From assembly GCA_965279205.1 (NCBI GenBank), contig OZ257144.1, forward strand, positions 3,286,001-3,350,000: a stretch of DNA of 64,000 nt, written 5' to 3'. Shown here in pieces: positions 17,445-25,062 of this stretch. Every line of letters starts with the position of its first letter. Position 1 is the first letter of the stretch. Origin of the DNA: UBA7672 sp965279205 (GTDB lineage Bacteria; Pseudomonadota; Alphaproteobacteria; Caulobacterales; Hyphomonadaceae). The translations under genes were made by a program, and so were the position numbers. Under the pieces are notes generated by a model, which was not told the origin of the DNA, searched no databases, and was given only the letters and a program-made list of their open reading frames with translations.

Positions 17445-17648
17445 CCAATTGCGCGGCACCCTCCTCCGCTTGCTTCCGCGACAGCCGGAGGGCGCTGCAG
17501 AGGGTCGGCTCTGCTGTTCGGTGACGCTGACTGTTGCGGCTTGGAAGCCGGCCGGGGCGGGTAGCAACGGCCGATTGCCGGGTCAGGCGGAACACAAAAA
17601 ACATCCTTGCTCGTGCCTCTTGATACGCGTCCATCGCGAACATAACTG

Positions 17649-17660
17649 AACCGTACGGTT
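17649..17660. promoter_or_regulatory. Perfect 12-bp palindrome upstream of the outer-membrane protein gene
   Basis: AACCGTACGGTT is a perfect dyad 22 bp upstream of the ATG of the barrel protein gene, overlapping where a promoter or 5' leader should be. The shape (ACCG core dyad) is common for TetR-family operators. The centre TGTACG/CGTACG resembles the efflux operator at 16763, so the same TetR could bind both. This is inference. The rest of the 237-bp gap before it holds nothing I can name. Confidence 0.4.
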
Positions 17661-17681
17661 TAAGATGTTTGGAGGTATGCG

Positions 17682-18260
17682 ATGAAGATGATGGTGTTGG
17701 TCGCCAGCGCTGCGACTGGCGTCCTGGCGTCGAGCGGAACTGCCCAGGCGCAGGATGCCGGCTGGTATCTGCGTTCCGAACTTGGAGGCAGCTTCGAAGG
17801 CGAGGCTGACGCAAACGATCTTGCCGACGTTGCGAACGGTGTCGCTGCTTCGGTGGCGTGGGGATACGACTTTGCCAACGGCCTTCGGGCTGAGGGCGAA
17901 CTGCTCTATCTGCAGAACGACCTCGAAGCGACCCCGGACAGCGATACTTCGTCAATCGGAAGCTTTGCCAACCTTATCTACGATTTCAATCCTGTTGGCG
18001 CGATCCAGCCATTCCTGGGTGCCGGCGTTGGGTTCACCCGTGTCGATATCGACAACGGGATTTTCAGCGGCGACGACTCTGGGTTCGCCTATCAAGCCAA
18101 GGCTGGCTTCGCCTATCAGATAAATGATCGGCTGAGTGCGGAGCTGGTTTACCGCTACGTCGTCGCCACCGATCTGCATTTCGGTTCCGCAGCGTCGGGT
18201 CTCAACGGAGACTTCGACTCGCAGGCCGTCACCATCGGCCTTCGCTACAAGCTCGATTAG
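17682..18260 (+). CDS. Outer-membrane beta-barrel protein (OmpA-like/OMP_b-brl)
   Basis: This 192-aa protein has a signal peptide ending GTAQAQDAG and a mature part of alternating hydrophobic and aromatic residues (GWYLRSELGGSF, SVAWGYDFANGLRAEGELLYL, FLGAGVGFTRVDI, LSAELVYRYV). It ends in a C-terminal strand VTIGLRYKL of an 8-stranded barrel. No OmpA-type peptidoglycan-binding domain is present. A GGAGG-like ribosome site (TTTGGAGGTATGCG) precedes the ATG. Its function (porin, adhesion or envelope stability) cannot be told. Confidence 0.85.
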   Translation: MKMMVLVASAATGVLASSGTAQAQDAGWYLRSELGGSFEGEADANDLADVANGVAASVAWGYDFANGLRAEGELLYLQNDLEATPDSDTSSIGSFANLIYDFNPVGAIQPFLGAGVGFTRVDIDNGIFSGDDSGFAYQAKAGFAYQINDRLSAELVYRYVVATDLHFGSAASGLNGDFDSQAVTIGLRYKLD

Positions 18261-18312
18261 GGCTGCCCTGGCCCGCGCAGCGCCTCTCAGAAAACGAATC
18301 TCGGAGTTTCCA

Positions 18313-19515
18313 ATGCGTGCAGTTGGGTTGTTGGCGGCCCTCGCATGTTCCGCCTGTGTAACCGGAGCGCGTCTTCAAGCGCCGCCATCCGTTCCGTTGG
18401 GAGCCTTGCCGCTTGGGTTTGAGTCTTCAGTGCGGGCCTATGCATTTGATTCAGCGTCTTACGACTTGCGGGCAAGGGAGAGTGTCGAGCGCGTAATCGC
18501 CTCGACCTCTGACGGTTCGGTTGATGTACTTGCTCTTTCGGGCGGCGGCGCCGGTGGTGCATATGGCGCTGGCCTTCTCGTTGGACTGTCGGAAGGGGCG
18601 CATCGTCCGCGATACGAAGTCATCACGGGCGTTTCGACCGGGGCTCTGATCGCGCCTCTGGTCTTTGCTGGACCGGACTGGAACGATGAACTCGTGGAGG
18701 CTTACACCGACGGCAGCGCCAGCGGCCTGGCGCAGGCGAACTGGTTCGGTGCGCTGTTTGGAACGTCCATCTACGACGGGCAGTCTCTGCGAAAACTCGT
18801 CGAGCACTTTGTCACCGATGATTTGATCGCCGCCGTGGCGCGCGAAGCTGCAGCCGGCCGGATGCTGCTCGTCGCCACGACTGATTTGGATCGGGAAGAA
18901 ACCGTAGTCTGGGATATGGGCGCGATTGCGTTGACGGGCGGGCGACGGGCGCGCGCTCTTTTCATCGACGTTCTTGTGGCCTCTTCAAGCATTCCCGGCG
19001 CTTTCCCACCTGTCCTGCTCTCTGTGGAACACGACGGGCAGACCTTTCAGGAAATGCATGTTGATGGCGGCGCGTCGGTGCCGTTTTTTGTCGCGCCCCA
19101 GATCGCCATGGATCCCGCCGATGCGCCGGAAAGCCTCCGCGGCGGCAGTATATACGTCATCGTAAACGGACAGTCTGCGCCACCAACTCAAACGACGCCG
19201 CTCAACACATTGTCCATCGCGACTCGCAGCTTCTTTGCAATGGCCGACAACTCGGCGCGCGTCTCGCTCGCCCAAGTCGACAGCTTCGCGAAGGGCGTCG
19301 GTATGAACTATCGCTTCACGATGATCCCACGAGACTATCCCTTTGAAGGCCCCATGGCTTTCGGTGGGATGCGGGAGCTCTTCGAGTATGGCCGCCGATG
19401 CGGCAGGCAGGATCGTGTGTGGTGGACGGGTCCGCGCGACACGCTGGCACGATTTGCAGCGACGGCCGCGGCGCAGGCATCGGAAGGAGCTGCTTGTCCT
19501 GCCACCCCCAATTAA
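18313..19515 (+). CDS. Patatin-like phospholipase lipoprotein
   Basis: This 400-aa protein has a short lipoprotein signal (MRAVGLLAALACSAC, acyl-Cys probably 15) and a patatin domain: oxyanion GGGAGGAYGAG (about 77-87), nucleophile S109 in GVSTG, and the catalytic Asp in HVDGGAS. It is probably anchored in the envelope facing the periplasm and hydrolyses acyl lipids. I chose ATG 18313 because it gives the signal peptide and has GGAG about 9 bases upstream; longer in-frame starts overlap the upstream gene. It follows the barrel protein gene by 52 bp and may be co-transcribed. Confidence 0.9.
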   Translation: MRAVGLLAALACSACVTGARLQAPPSVPLGALPLGFESSVRAYAFDSASYDLRARESVERVIASTSDGSVDVLALSGGGAGGAYGAGLLVGLSEGAHRPRYEVITGVSTGALIAPLVFAGPDWNDELVEAYTDGSASGLAQANWFGALFGTSIYDGQSLRKLVEHFVTDDLIAAVAREAAAGRMLLVATTDLDREETVVWDMGAIALTGGRRARALFIDVLVASSSIPGAFPPVLLSVEHDGQTFQEMHVDGGASVPFFVAPQIAMDPADAPESLRGGSIYVIVNGQSAPPTQTTPLNTLSIATRSFFAMADNSARVSLAQVDSFAKGVGMNYRFTMIPRDYPFEGPMAFGGMRELFEYGRRCGRQDRVWWTGPRDTLARFAATAAAQASEGAACPATPN

Positions 19516-19619
19516 CAGGTTCAGGCGGCAACAGGACGCGAGAGTCCGATATGATTTTAGAAATAGCACACCGTAAGACGGTTCTTGCGCCGAGTTTCAG
19601 CCCGCTTGAGGAGTCCTAA

Positions 19620-20251
19620 ATGCTGCGTCTCTACCATTCCCCGATGGCCTGCTCACTCGCAAGCCGGTTGGCACTCGCCGAATCTGGCCTGGCCCACGAA
19701 GTTGTCGTGATAAACACCCGCAAGGGTGAACAGAACGCGGACTCCTATCGCCGCATCCATCCGAGAGGGAAAGTCCCGGCACTCGACACTGGCCAGGGTG
19801 TGATTACAGAGTCTAGCGCAATCCTGCCTCTGATTGCGGACCTTGCGCCCGACGCCCGCCTGCTTCCGCTCGCAGGCACAATCGAGCGCGCCAAGGCGCA
19901 ATCCTGGCTGGCCCTGATTTCGACTACTCTGCACCCGGCCCTGTCGGGGGCCGGATTTCCCGAAAAGTTCGAGGGTTGCGATCCCGCAGTGGTGAAAGCC
20001 CGCTTCTGAATCTTGCGAGCGGGGTCTTCCAAGAGATCGACGCGCACCTGGCCCGGCAGCCCTACCTGCTTGACGATTTCAGTCTGTGCGATCTCTACCT
20101 CTTCGTGTTCAGCCTATGGCGGCGTTCGCCGGCCCTTGCGGGCGGCCTTCCCGACTTGCCGAACGTCGATGCGCTCACACAGAGAATTCTCGCCAGACCC
20201 AAAGTCGCGGCCATTGTGAGCGAAGAGATGAAACTCTTCGCTGGAAACTGA
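19620..20251 (+). pseudogene. Glutathione S-transferase gene with a frameshift
   Basis: The first frame (19620-20009) encodes a GST N-terminal thioredoxin fold (MLRLYHSPMACSLASRLALAE, ESSAILPLIADL). It stops early after DPAVVKARF. The rest continues in another frame from about 20000 (LNLASGVFQEIDAHLARQPYLLDDFSLCDLYLF, quoted in part) and ends with TQRILARPKVAAIV, the normal end of a GST. Joining them requires a single-base deletion event near 19995-20015. Either the gene is dead or this is a sequencing error. A ribosome site GGAG lies upstream of the start. Confidence 0.8.
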
Positions 20252-20260
20252 CGGTTCAAC

Positions 20261-20630
20261 ATGCTCGACGCCGTCGTCCTCGCCCGCATCCAGTTCGCGT
20301 TCACGGTTAGCTTCCATTTTATTTTCCTAGCCGTTTCGATAGGGCTCGCGAGCTATCTCGCAGTGCTCGAAGGGCTATGATCGCCATCGGCGCCGTCAGC
20401 GCGGCAACGCCTTTCCTGGAGCACGCCTATTGGCGGCGATGGTTCGACATGCCGGGTGTGTTGCTCACCGCGCAGGTGCCGTTGCTGACGGCGCTTGTGG
20501 TGGTCTTCTTCGGCGCTTGCGCAGGAGCGCCGAGCTGACGCCGTTTCTCTTGGCGTTTGGGCTTTTTTTGTTAGCGTTCGTGGGCCTTGGGATCAGCATG
20601 TTCCCGTATATCGTGCCGGACAGGACGTGA
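20261..20630 (+). pseudogene. Remnant of cytochrome bd oxidase operon (cydA start fused to cydB end)
   Basis: 20261-20380 encodes 39 residues that match the N-terminus of CydA/CioA (MLDAVVLARIQFAFTVSFHF, then IGLASYLAVLEGL), ending in TGA. Directly after it, in a second frame, comes the C-terminal part of CydB: ATPFLEHAYWRRWFDMPG, VPLLTALVVVFF, then after another frameshift near 20510-20530 LTPFLLAFGLFLLAFVGLGI and SMFPYIVP. About 800 codons of the two genes are missing, so a large internal deletion fused the two ends and point decay followed. The identity rests on well-known CydA/CydB end sequences. Confidence 0.82.
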
Positions 20631-20690
20631 TGGACGTGATGGACGAACCTTGTCCATCTATCGACGAGCGGACTTCTTTGCGACACGCGA

Positions 20691-21089
20691 ATGGCGAGAA
20701 AAATGAACTTCTCAGGAAAGAAGGAAACGAGAGGCCTTATCTTTGCAGCATTGGCGGCACTGTGCACGACCGCTTGTGCGGCGACGCCAGAAGGCATCGA
20801 TGCAGCAACCTCCAAAACTTCCTCCGGGCGTTACCTCGTGGATACAAACTGCGCGGCATGTCATGCAATCGGACTGAGTGATCGCAGCAAGCATCCCGAC
20901 GCTCCCGCCTTTCGAACGCTTTCGCGAAACTACCCGATCTCGGCCCTGGAGGAGTCACTCGCAGAGGGCATCGTCGTTGGTCACCCTGACATGCCGGAGT
21001 TTGTGTTTCGAGCTGAGGAGATCGCCGCCATTGTTCTCTATCTTGAGGGCATTCAGCAGGCCGATCGCTTTCCGGATCACGTAGATTGA
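20691..21089 (+). CDS. Small lipoprotein c-type cytochrome
   Basis: This 132-aa protein has an N-terminal hydrophobic signal with a lipobox near TTAC and one haem c site (CAACH). Its C-terminal part has the motif VVGHPDMPEFVF, whose Met is the likely sixth haem ligand, and a final helix IAAIVLYLEGIQ. It is related to the proteins at 21141-21515 and 35150-35536 (shared AP.xR.L...Y....L and V.H..MP.F.F). It probably carries electrons in the periplasm. It follows the cyd remnant on the same strand. ATG 20703 (MNFSGKK) is an alternative start. Confidence 0.83.
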   Translation: MARKMNFSGKKETRGLIFAALAALCTTACAATPEGIDAATSKTSSGRYLVDTNCAACHAIGLSDRSKHPDAPAFRTLSRNYPISALEESLAEGIVVGHPDMPEFVFRAEEIAAIVLYLEGIQQADRFPDHVD

Positions 21090-21140
21090 CCGTAGTCGAC
21101 GTGCGGTATTGCGAAGGCGGCAACTGACGCTCGACCGAAG

Positions 21141-21515
21141 TCAGAAGCGAGACTGGGGTTCCCGCTTCCGTTGAATGGTTTTTAGATAGGCAACAACATC
21201 CGCTGGATGATGCTCGCCGAAATAGAATGTGGGCATGCGCATGTGGCTCACGGTGACTGCATTCTCAAAGTCGCGCTGCAGCTGATCCGGATCGTATTTT
21301 GACAACACGTCACGAAGCGGCGGCGCGCCGGGATTTGGACTACTGCCTATTGGTTCAACCGAATGGCAATCCGAACATAGGTCGATTGCGACTTGTCTGC
21401 CCTCTACCGGATCGCCAGCGTACTGGGACTCCGGTTGGGTCGCGCATCCAACCATGGTGAGAACGCTTGCGACCGAGAAAAACGACCACGCAAAGGCGTG
21501 CGCGCCCAATTTCAT
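21141..21515 (-). CDS. Small lipoprotein c-type cytochrome, last gene of an FNR-box operon
   Basis: This 124-aa protein has signal peptide and lipobox (VLTMVGC), haem motif CSDCH, and the C-terminal SHMRMPTFYF with the putative Met ligand, followed by VVAYLKTIQ. Its start codon overlaps the stop of the 33-aa membrane peptide (ATGA), so translation is coupled. It belongs to a family of three in this window. It is presumably a periplasmic electron carrier made under low oxygen, since the operon has an FNR box upstream. Confidence 0.85.
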   Translation of the reverse strand: MKLGAHAFAWSFFSVASVLTMVGCATQPESQYAGDPVEGRQVAIDLCSDCHSVEPIGSSPNPGAPPLRDVLSKYDPDQLQRDFENAVTVSHMRMPTFYFGEHHPADVVAYLKTIQRKREPQSRF

Positions 21516-21613
21516 TTCCTGTCACGCGCGAACAGAGCCACACCGCCGAGTACAATGATGAATGCCAGCATCACGGCGACTACGCCGGGGATAAAATAGG
21601 GGTGAAGATCCAT
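21512..21613 (-). CDS. 33-residue single-span membrane peptide
   Basis: The short frame MDLHPYFIPGVVAVMLAFII followed by VLGGVALFARDRK has one transmembrane helix (about residues 8-27) and a positively charged end (RDRK), so a cytoplasmic C-terminus. It fits tightly between the lipoprotein gene (15 bp upstream) and the cytochrome gene, overlapping the latter by ATGA. That supports it being translated. Size and topology recall accessory subunits such as CcoQ, CcoS or CydX, but the sequence matches none that I know. Confidence 0.65.
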   Translation of the reverse strand: MDLHPYFIPGVVAVMLAFIIVLGGVALFARDRK

Positions 21614-21628
21614 CGGTTTGCTTCTGAA

Positions 21629-21895
21629 TCAGCTGATGGCGCTGCAGGACGGCAAGCGCATCTGGTTGTCAGCATCGCAGGCGTATGTGTTGCCGCCGTG
21701 CCTGGCGTTCCAGGTCCACTTCACCGCCGTTCGAGCGGGATTGATGATTTCGATAGTATCTGGGGTGACGCCGCCCAAGGCTTCCGCAGTGGCAGTTTGC
21801 AACGAAGCCTCATTGTCCCGCGGCGCCGGGCTGGCACAAGCCGCCAGCGTTGCGGAAGCCGCGGCAGCGCTCAGGATCAGACGCAGAAAGGTCAT
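21629..21895 (-). CDS. Small lipoprotein of unknown function
   Basis: This 88-aa protein has the lipoprotein signal MTFLRLILSAAAASATLAAC and a short mature domain containing TIEIINPARTAVKWTWNARH and two cysteines (YACDADNQMRLPSC) that could form a disulfide. Its ATG overlaps the stop of the 136-aa gene (ATGA). It is the second gene of the FNR-box operon. I recognise no family. Confidence 0.7.
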   Translation of the reverse strand: MTFLRLILSAAAASATLAACASPAPRDNEASLQTATAEALGGVTPDTIEIINPARTAVKWTWNARHGGNTYACDADNQMRLPSCSAIS

Positions 21896-22302
21896 CTCAC
21901 AATCTCCTTCGCGGTCTCGCGTTGGTTCTTCGAGTGGACCGGCGTGCGTTGAGTGACCCGATAGGTAAGCGACGTGTCGTCGCTTTCATGGATGGTCACG
22001 TAGTCGCCAATCGCAAGCCTATGCTCGCCCAGACGAAAGACGGGCTCATCCTCTCCTTCCTCGACCTCGTCATAGTGAAAGAACCAGTGGGACCCGTTGT
22101 GGGTGAGCAGCCCGTCGGCGTCGCGATCCTCGCCAGGCTTGAACCTGATGACGGTGCAGGCTTCGCGATTTTCGCGCCAGGCAATGGAATCGAGCTGATC
22201 GGATGCATCCAACGGGGCGACAAGGACGTAACCTTGGCTGTCGTCGCCATTCGGATACCCGGGGTTTCGCGCGAGTCTGAGAACGATCTGGTACATCGAC
22301 AT
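21892..22302 (-). CDS. Conserved hypothetical protein, first gene of FNR-box operon
   Basis: This 136-aa soluble, acidic protein has no signal peptide. It starts MSMYQIVLRLARNPGYPNGD and includes QGYVLVAPLDASDQLD, an HWFFHYDEVEEGEDEP segment and a C-terminal beta-rich part (DYVTIHESDDTSLTYRVTQ). I do not recognise a named domain. The ribosome site GGAGG (AACGAAGGAGGCGCTC) just before the ATG is strong, and an FNR-type box lies 51 bp upstream. It heads four overlapping or near-overlapping genes, so expression under oxygen limitation is likely. Confidence 0.75.
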   Translation of the reverse strand: MSMYQIVLRLARNPGYPNGDDSQGYVLVAPLDASDQLDSIAWRENREACTVIRFKPGEDRDADGLLTHNGSHWFFHYDEVEEGEDEPVFRLGEHRLAIGDYVTIHESDDTSLTYRVTQRTPVHSKNQRETAKEIVR

Positions 22303-22352
22303 GAGCGCCTCCTTCGTTGAGGCGTCGATAGCACTCAGGTCGGACCGGAAGT

Positions 22353-22366
22353 CTGATCCACATCAA
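22353..22366. promoter_or_regulatory. FNR/FixK box between divergent units
   Basis: CTGAT-CCAC-ATCAA matches the FNR consensus TTGAT-N4-ATCAA at 9 of 10 positions. It is centred 58 bp upstream of the 136-aa gene's ATG (minus strand) and 64 bp upstream of the FixL-like kinase start (plus strand), so it could serve either side. Confidence 0.7.
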
Positions 22367-22423
22367 ACGCGATCCGGGGGTCTTGCGTGAGATGATTGCT
22401 ACGGGAATTCCGGGGATATTCGA

Positions 22424-24052
22424 GTGGCGACTACAGAACACCCCTCTCTGCCGGATATCGGAACTCCGACTGGCGCAGGCGTGCGCGGTCCGGTAGCGTT
22501 GAAAGACACCTTCCCTCTGCCGGGTTCGAGCTTGAAAGCACTTATTTCAGACAACCGATTCCTGGTCGTACCCGAAACGATGGTCGATGGACTGATCGTC
22601 ATCGATACGTCGGGCATCATTCACTATGTGAATCCCGCCTGTACGAGTCTGTTTCAGTATCCCCGGGAACAGCTTATCGGCCACAACGTCAAGATGCTCA
22701 TGCCGCCGCCATTCCAGGAGGAGCATGACGGCTACCTCGCTCGTCATCGCGAGACCGGCGTCAGGCGCATCATCGGCATTGGTCGCGAGCTTAAGGGGCG
22801 CAAATCAGACGGTACGATCTTCCCGATGTACCTGTCTGTGGGACAAGCTCGTGCGGACGAAGACGAGATCTTTGTCGGCATTATCTATGATCTGACAGAA
22901 AAGAAACGCGCGGAGGAAACGATCCTTCACCACCAGAAGATGGATGCCATCGGTCAGCTGTCCGGCGGCATCGCCCATGACTTCAACAATATTCTAAGCG
23001 TCATAGGCGGCAATCTCGAGATGATCGCCGGCGTAGACCTGCCCCCTGCAGCGCGACGAGCCGTGGCGCGAGCACAAGACGCAGCAACCCGAGCCGCACG
23101 GATCACCCAGCGCTTGCTCGCCTTTGCTCGTAAGCAACCGCTCAATCAGCAAGCAGTCGATTTGAATCAGTCGCTCGAAGACATGTCGGAAATCCTTCAG
23201 CGTTCGCTGGGTGGGGCTATATCGGTTGGAATGCACCTAGCGCCGGACGTAGGCATGGTACACACGGATGTAGACCAGTTCGAGACCGCAATCCTGAACT
23301 TGGCCGTCAACGCTCGCGACGCCATGCCTTCTGGCGGGGCGCTGACGATCGAGACGGAAGGCGTGCGATTTGATGATGATGTAAGAACGGCTCAGGAGGC
23401 GCCGCCGGGCGAATACATTCGCGTTTCGGTTTCCGACACCGGCGTCGGCATGTCGCCCGAAGTGTGTGCGCGGGCGATTGAGCCCTTCTTCACGACCAAA
23501 GACGTTGGGTCGGGGACGGGCCTCGGTCTGAGCATGGTCTACGGCTTCATGAAGCAGATCGGCGGCCACGCCCGCCTATACAGCGAACTCGACCACGGCA
23601 CCCGGGTCAGCCTGTTCTTTCCGCGAACCGGCCCAGCGAACGCTTCGCCTGGGAAAGCTCACGATGCTTCGGTCCCAATGGGATCTGGGGAGACGATACT
23701 CGTGGTGGAAGACGACCCGGATGTACGTCTCATCACGGTGTCGCGTCTCGAAAGCTTGGGATACCGGGTCAAGATCTCGGTCGATGGCCCGAACGCCATG
23801 CAGGTGGCGCGCTCCACTCCGGGCATACAGCTGGCGCTGATCGATGTTGTGATGCCGGGAGGCATGGACGGGCATGCCGTCGCAGACGAGTTCGAGAAAC
23901 TTTTCCCAGCCATGAAGCTGATACTGACATCAGGATACTCACCCAGAATGGCGGCATCCGGCGAACGATCTACTCGTCCCTTCCTTGGCAAACCGGCAAC
24001 GCGGGCTCAGCTGGCCCAGCTGGTGCGGGCCGTACTCGAAGGTCGGACCTAA
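22424..24052 (+). CDS. FixL-like PAS histidine kinase with C-terminal receiver; haem histidine replaced
   Basis: This 542-aa soluble kinase has a FixL-type PAS (about residues 50-160: VIDTSGIIHYVNPAC, then HDGYLARHRE, IIGIGRELKGRKSDG, FPMYLSVG). It has a HisKA domain with H185 in GGIAHDFNNIL, a HATPase domain (NLAVNARDAMP, SDTGVGM, GTGLGLS) and a receiver with D474. In FixL the haem-binding His directly precedes IIGIGR. Here that position is Arg (R115), so oxygen sensing through haem b in the FixL manner is unlikely. No FixJ-like partner is adjacent. The start at 22424 lacks a strong ribosome site; a later start cannot be excluded. Confidence 0.88.
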   Translation: MATTEHPSLPDIGTPTGAGVRGPVALKDTFPLPGSSLKALISDNRFLVVPETMVDGLIVIDTSGIIHYVNPACTSLFQYPREQLIGHNVKMLMPPPFQEEHDGYLARHRETGVRRIIGIGRELKGRKSDGTIFPMYLSVGQARADEDEIFVGIIYDLTEKKRAEETILHHQKMDAIGQLSGGIAHDFNNILSVIGGNLEMIAGVDLPPAARRAVARAQDAATRAARITQRLLAFARKQPLNQQAVDLNQSLEDMSEILQRSLGGAISVGMHLAPDVGMVHTDVDQFETAILNLAVNARDAMPSGGALTIETEGVRFDDDVRTAQEAPPGEYIRVSVSDTGVGMSPEVCARAIEPFFTTKDVGSGTGLGLSMVYGFMKQIGGHARLYSELDHGTRVSLFFPRTGPANASPGKAHDASVPMGSGETILVVEDDPDVRLITVSRLESLGYRVKISVDGPNAMQVARSTPGIQLALIDVVMPGGMDGHAVADEFEKLFPAMKLILTSGYSPRMAASGERSTRPFLGKPATRAQLAQLVRAVLEGRT

Positions 24053-24053
24053 A

Positions 24054-24836
24054 TCAGCGAACTGGTCCTGACCAGTTCACGTCGGCCGCCAGAACATAGC
24101 CTTCGCCACGTACTGTCTGGATGAGCTGCGAGGCATCAGCGTGCGATGCGAGCTTTCGGCGGAGCCGACTTACCAGTGTATCGATGCTGCGATCGAACGC
24201 GTCCCAGTCATCCTTGCGCGTCAGGTCGGCGATTGCATCGCGCGAGAGGACACGGTTCGCGCGGTCCACAAAAGCCGCCAGAAGATTGAACTCAGCACCG
24301 GTAAGATCGACGGCTTTACCGGATGCAGTGGCGAGACTGCGCCGGCCGGGCATGAACACAAAAGTGGAAAAACGCGCGACCCTTTCGCTTCCGGAAATAT
24401 CGGTGGATATTGTGACCGCAGAACGGGTGCGACGCAGCACGGCGCGTACTCGCGCCAGAAGTTCTCGAAGCTCGAAAGGCTTTGCAACGTAGTCATCGGC
24501 GCCTACTTCAAGTCCGACCACACGGTCGATCATCGCGCCCTTCCCGGAAAGGATGATGATCGGCACCGATGATCGGCTGCGCATTTCCGCGGCGAAGGTC
24601 AGACCGTCTCCACCGGGCATGTTGATATCAAGAAGGAGAAGATCAGGCTCGCCGCGGGCAAGCTGCTCCCGAGCCTCGCCGACATTGGCAGCCTGATCTA
24701 CTTGATAGCCTTCCAGCTCGAAGAAATCGACAAGGGTCTCCCGGAGGCCCTTGTCGTCGTCAACGACCAGAAGTTTTTCCGAATAGCCAACACCAGACAC
24801 CGGCTCGTCCCTGTCCTGCGGAGAATCAAGCCGCAA
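24054..24836 (-). CDS. OmpR/PhoB-family response regulator
   Basis: This 260-aa protein has a receiver (about residues 20-135; acidic triad DDD 26-28, D70 in LLDINMPGGDG, Lys in VAKPF) and an OmpR winged-helix domain (about 160-250; FNLLAAFVDRANRVLSRDAI, RSIDTLVSRLRRKL, VRGEGYVLAADV). It converges with the FixL-like kinase gene (1-bp gap). No orthodox sensor kinase is next to it, so the partner is unknown. About 20 N-terminal residues before the receiver may not be translated. Confidence 0.88.
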   Translation of the reverse strand: MRLDSPQDRDEPVSGVGYSEKLLVVDDDKGLRETLVDFFELEGYQVDQAANVGEAREQLARGEPDLLLLDINMPGGDGLTFAAEMRSRSSVPIIILSGKGAMIDRVVGLEVGADDYVAKPFELRELLARVRAVLRRTRSAVTISTDISGSERVARFSTFVFMPGRRSLATASGKAVDLTGAEFNLLAAFVDRANRVLSRDAIADLTRKDDWDAFDRSIDTLVSRLRRKLASHADASQLIQTVRGEGYVLAADVNWSGPVR

Positions 24837-24912
24837 TGGACTCGATCTATCGCTTGCGACCTCCTGTATAGCGAGAAGGCTTATTTAGCCAGTTGCCAGC
24901 GCGCCAAATCCG

Positions 24913-25062
24913 TCAATGCGGCTTGTCCGAGTCCTCCAGAATTCGAACAGCCGCTCCTCTCGGGTCGTCGAATTGGCCAGAACTCAACGCCCAGACGAAG
25001 GCGGCAAGGCAGGCAAGTCCAAGCCCAATGGCGGCCGGGAGCATTAGCATCAGAACGGTCAC
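24913..25062 (-). CDS. ccoS: Cytochrome cbb3 maturation protein CcoS
   Basis: This 49-aa single-span membrane protein (start VTVLMLMLPAAIGLGLACLA; SGQFDDPRGAA after the helix) has the CcoS/FixS layout. CcoS is needed to insert haem b and CuB into CcoN. The GTG start overlaps the ccoI stop (GTGA), placing it at the end of ccoNOQPGHIS. Its family motif S-G-Q-F-D/E-D is clear. Confidence 0.88.
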   Translation of the reverse strand: MTVLMLMLPAAIGLGLACLAAFVWALSSGQFDDPRGAAVRILEDSDKPH

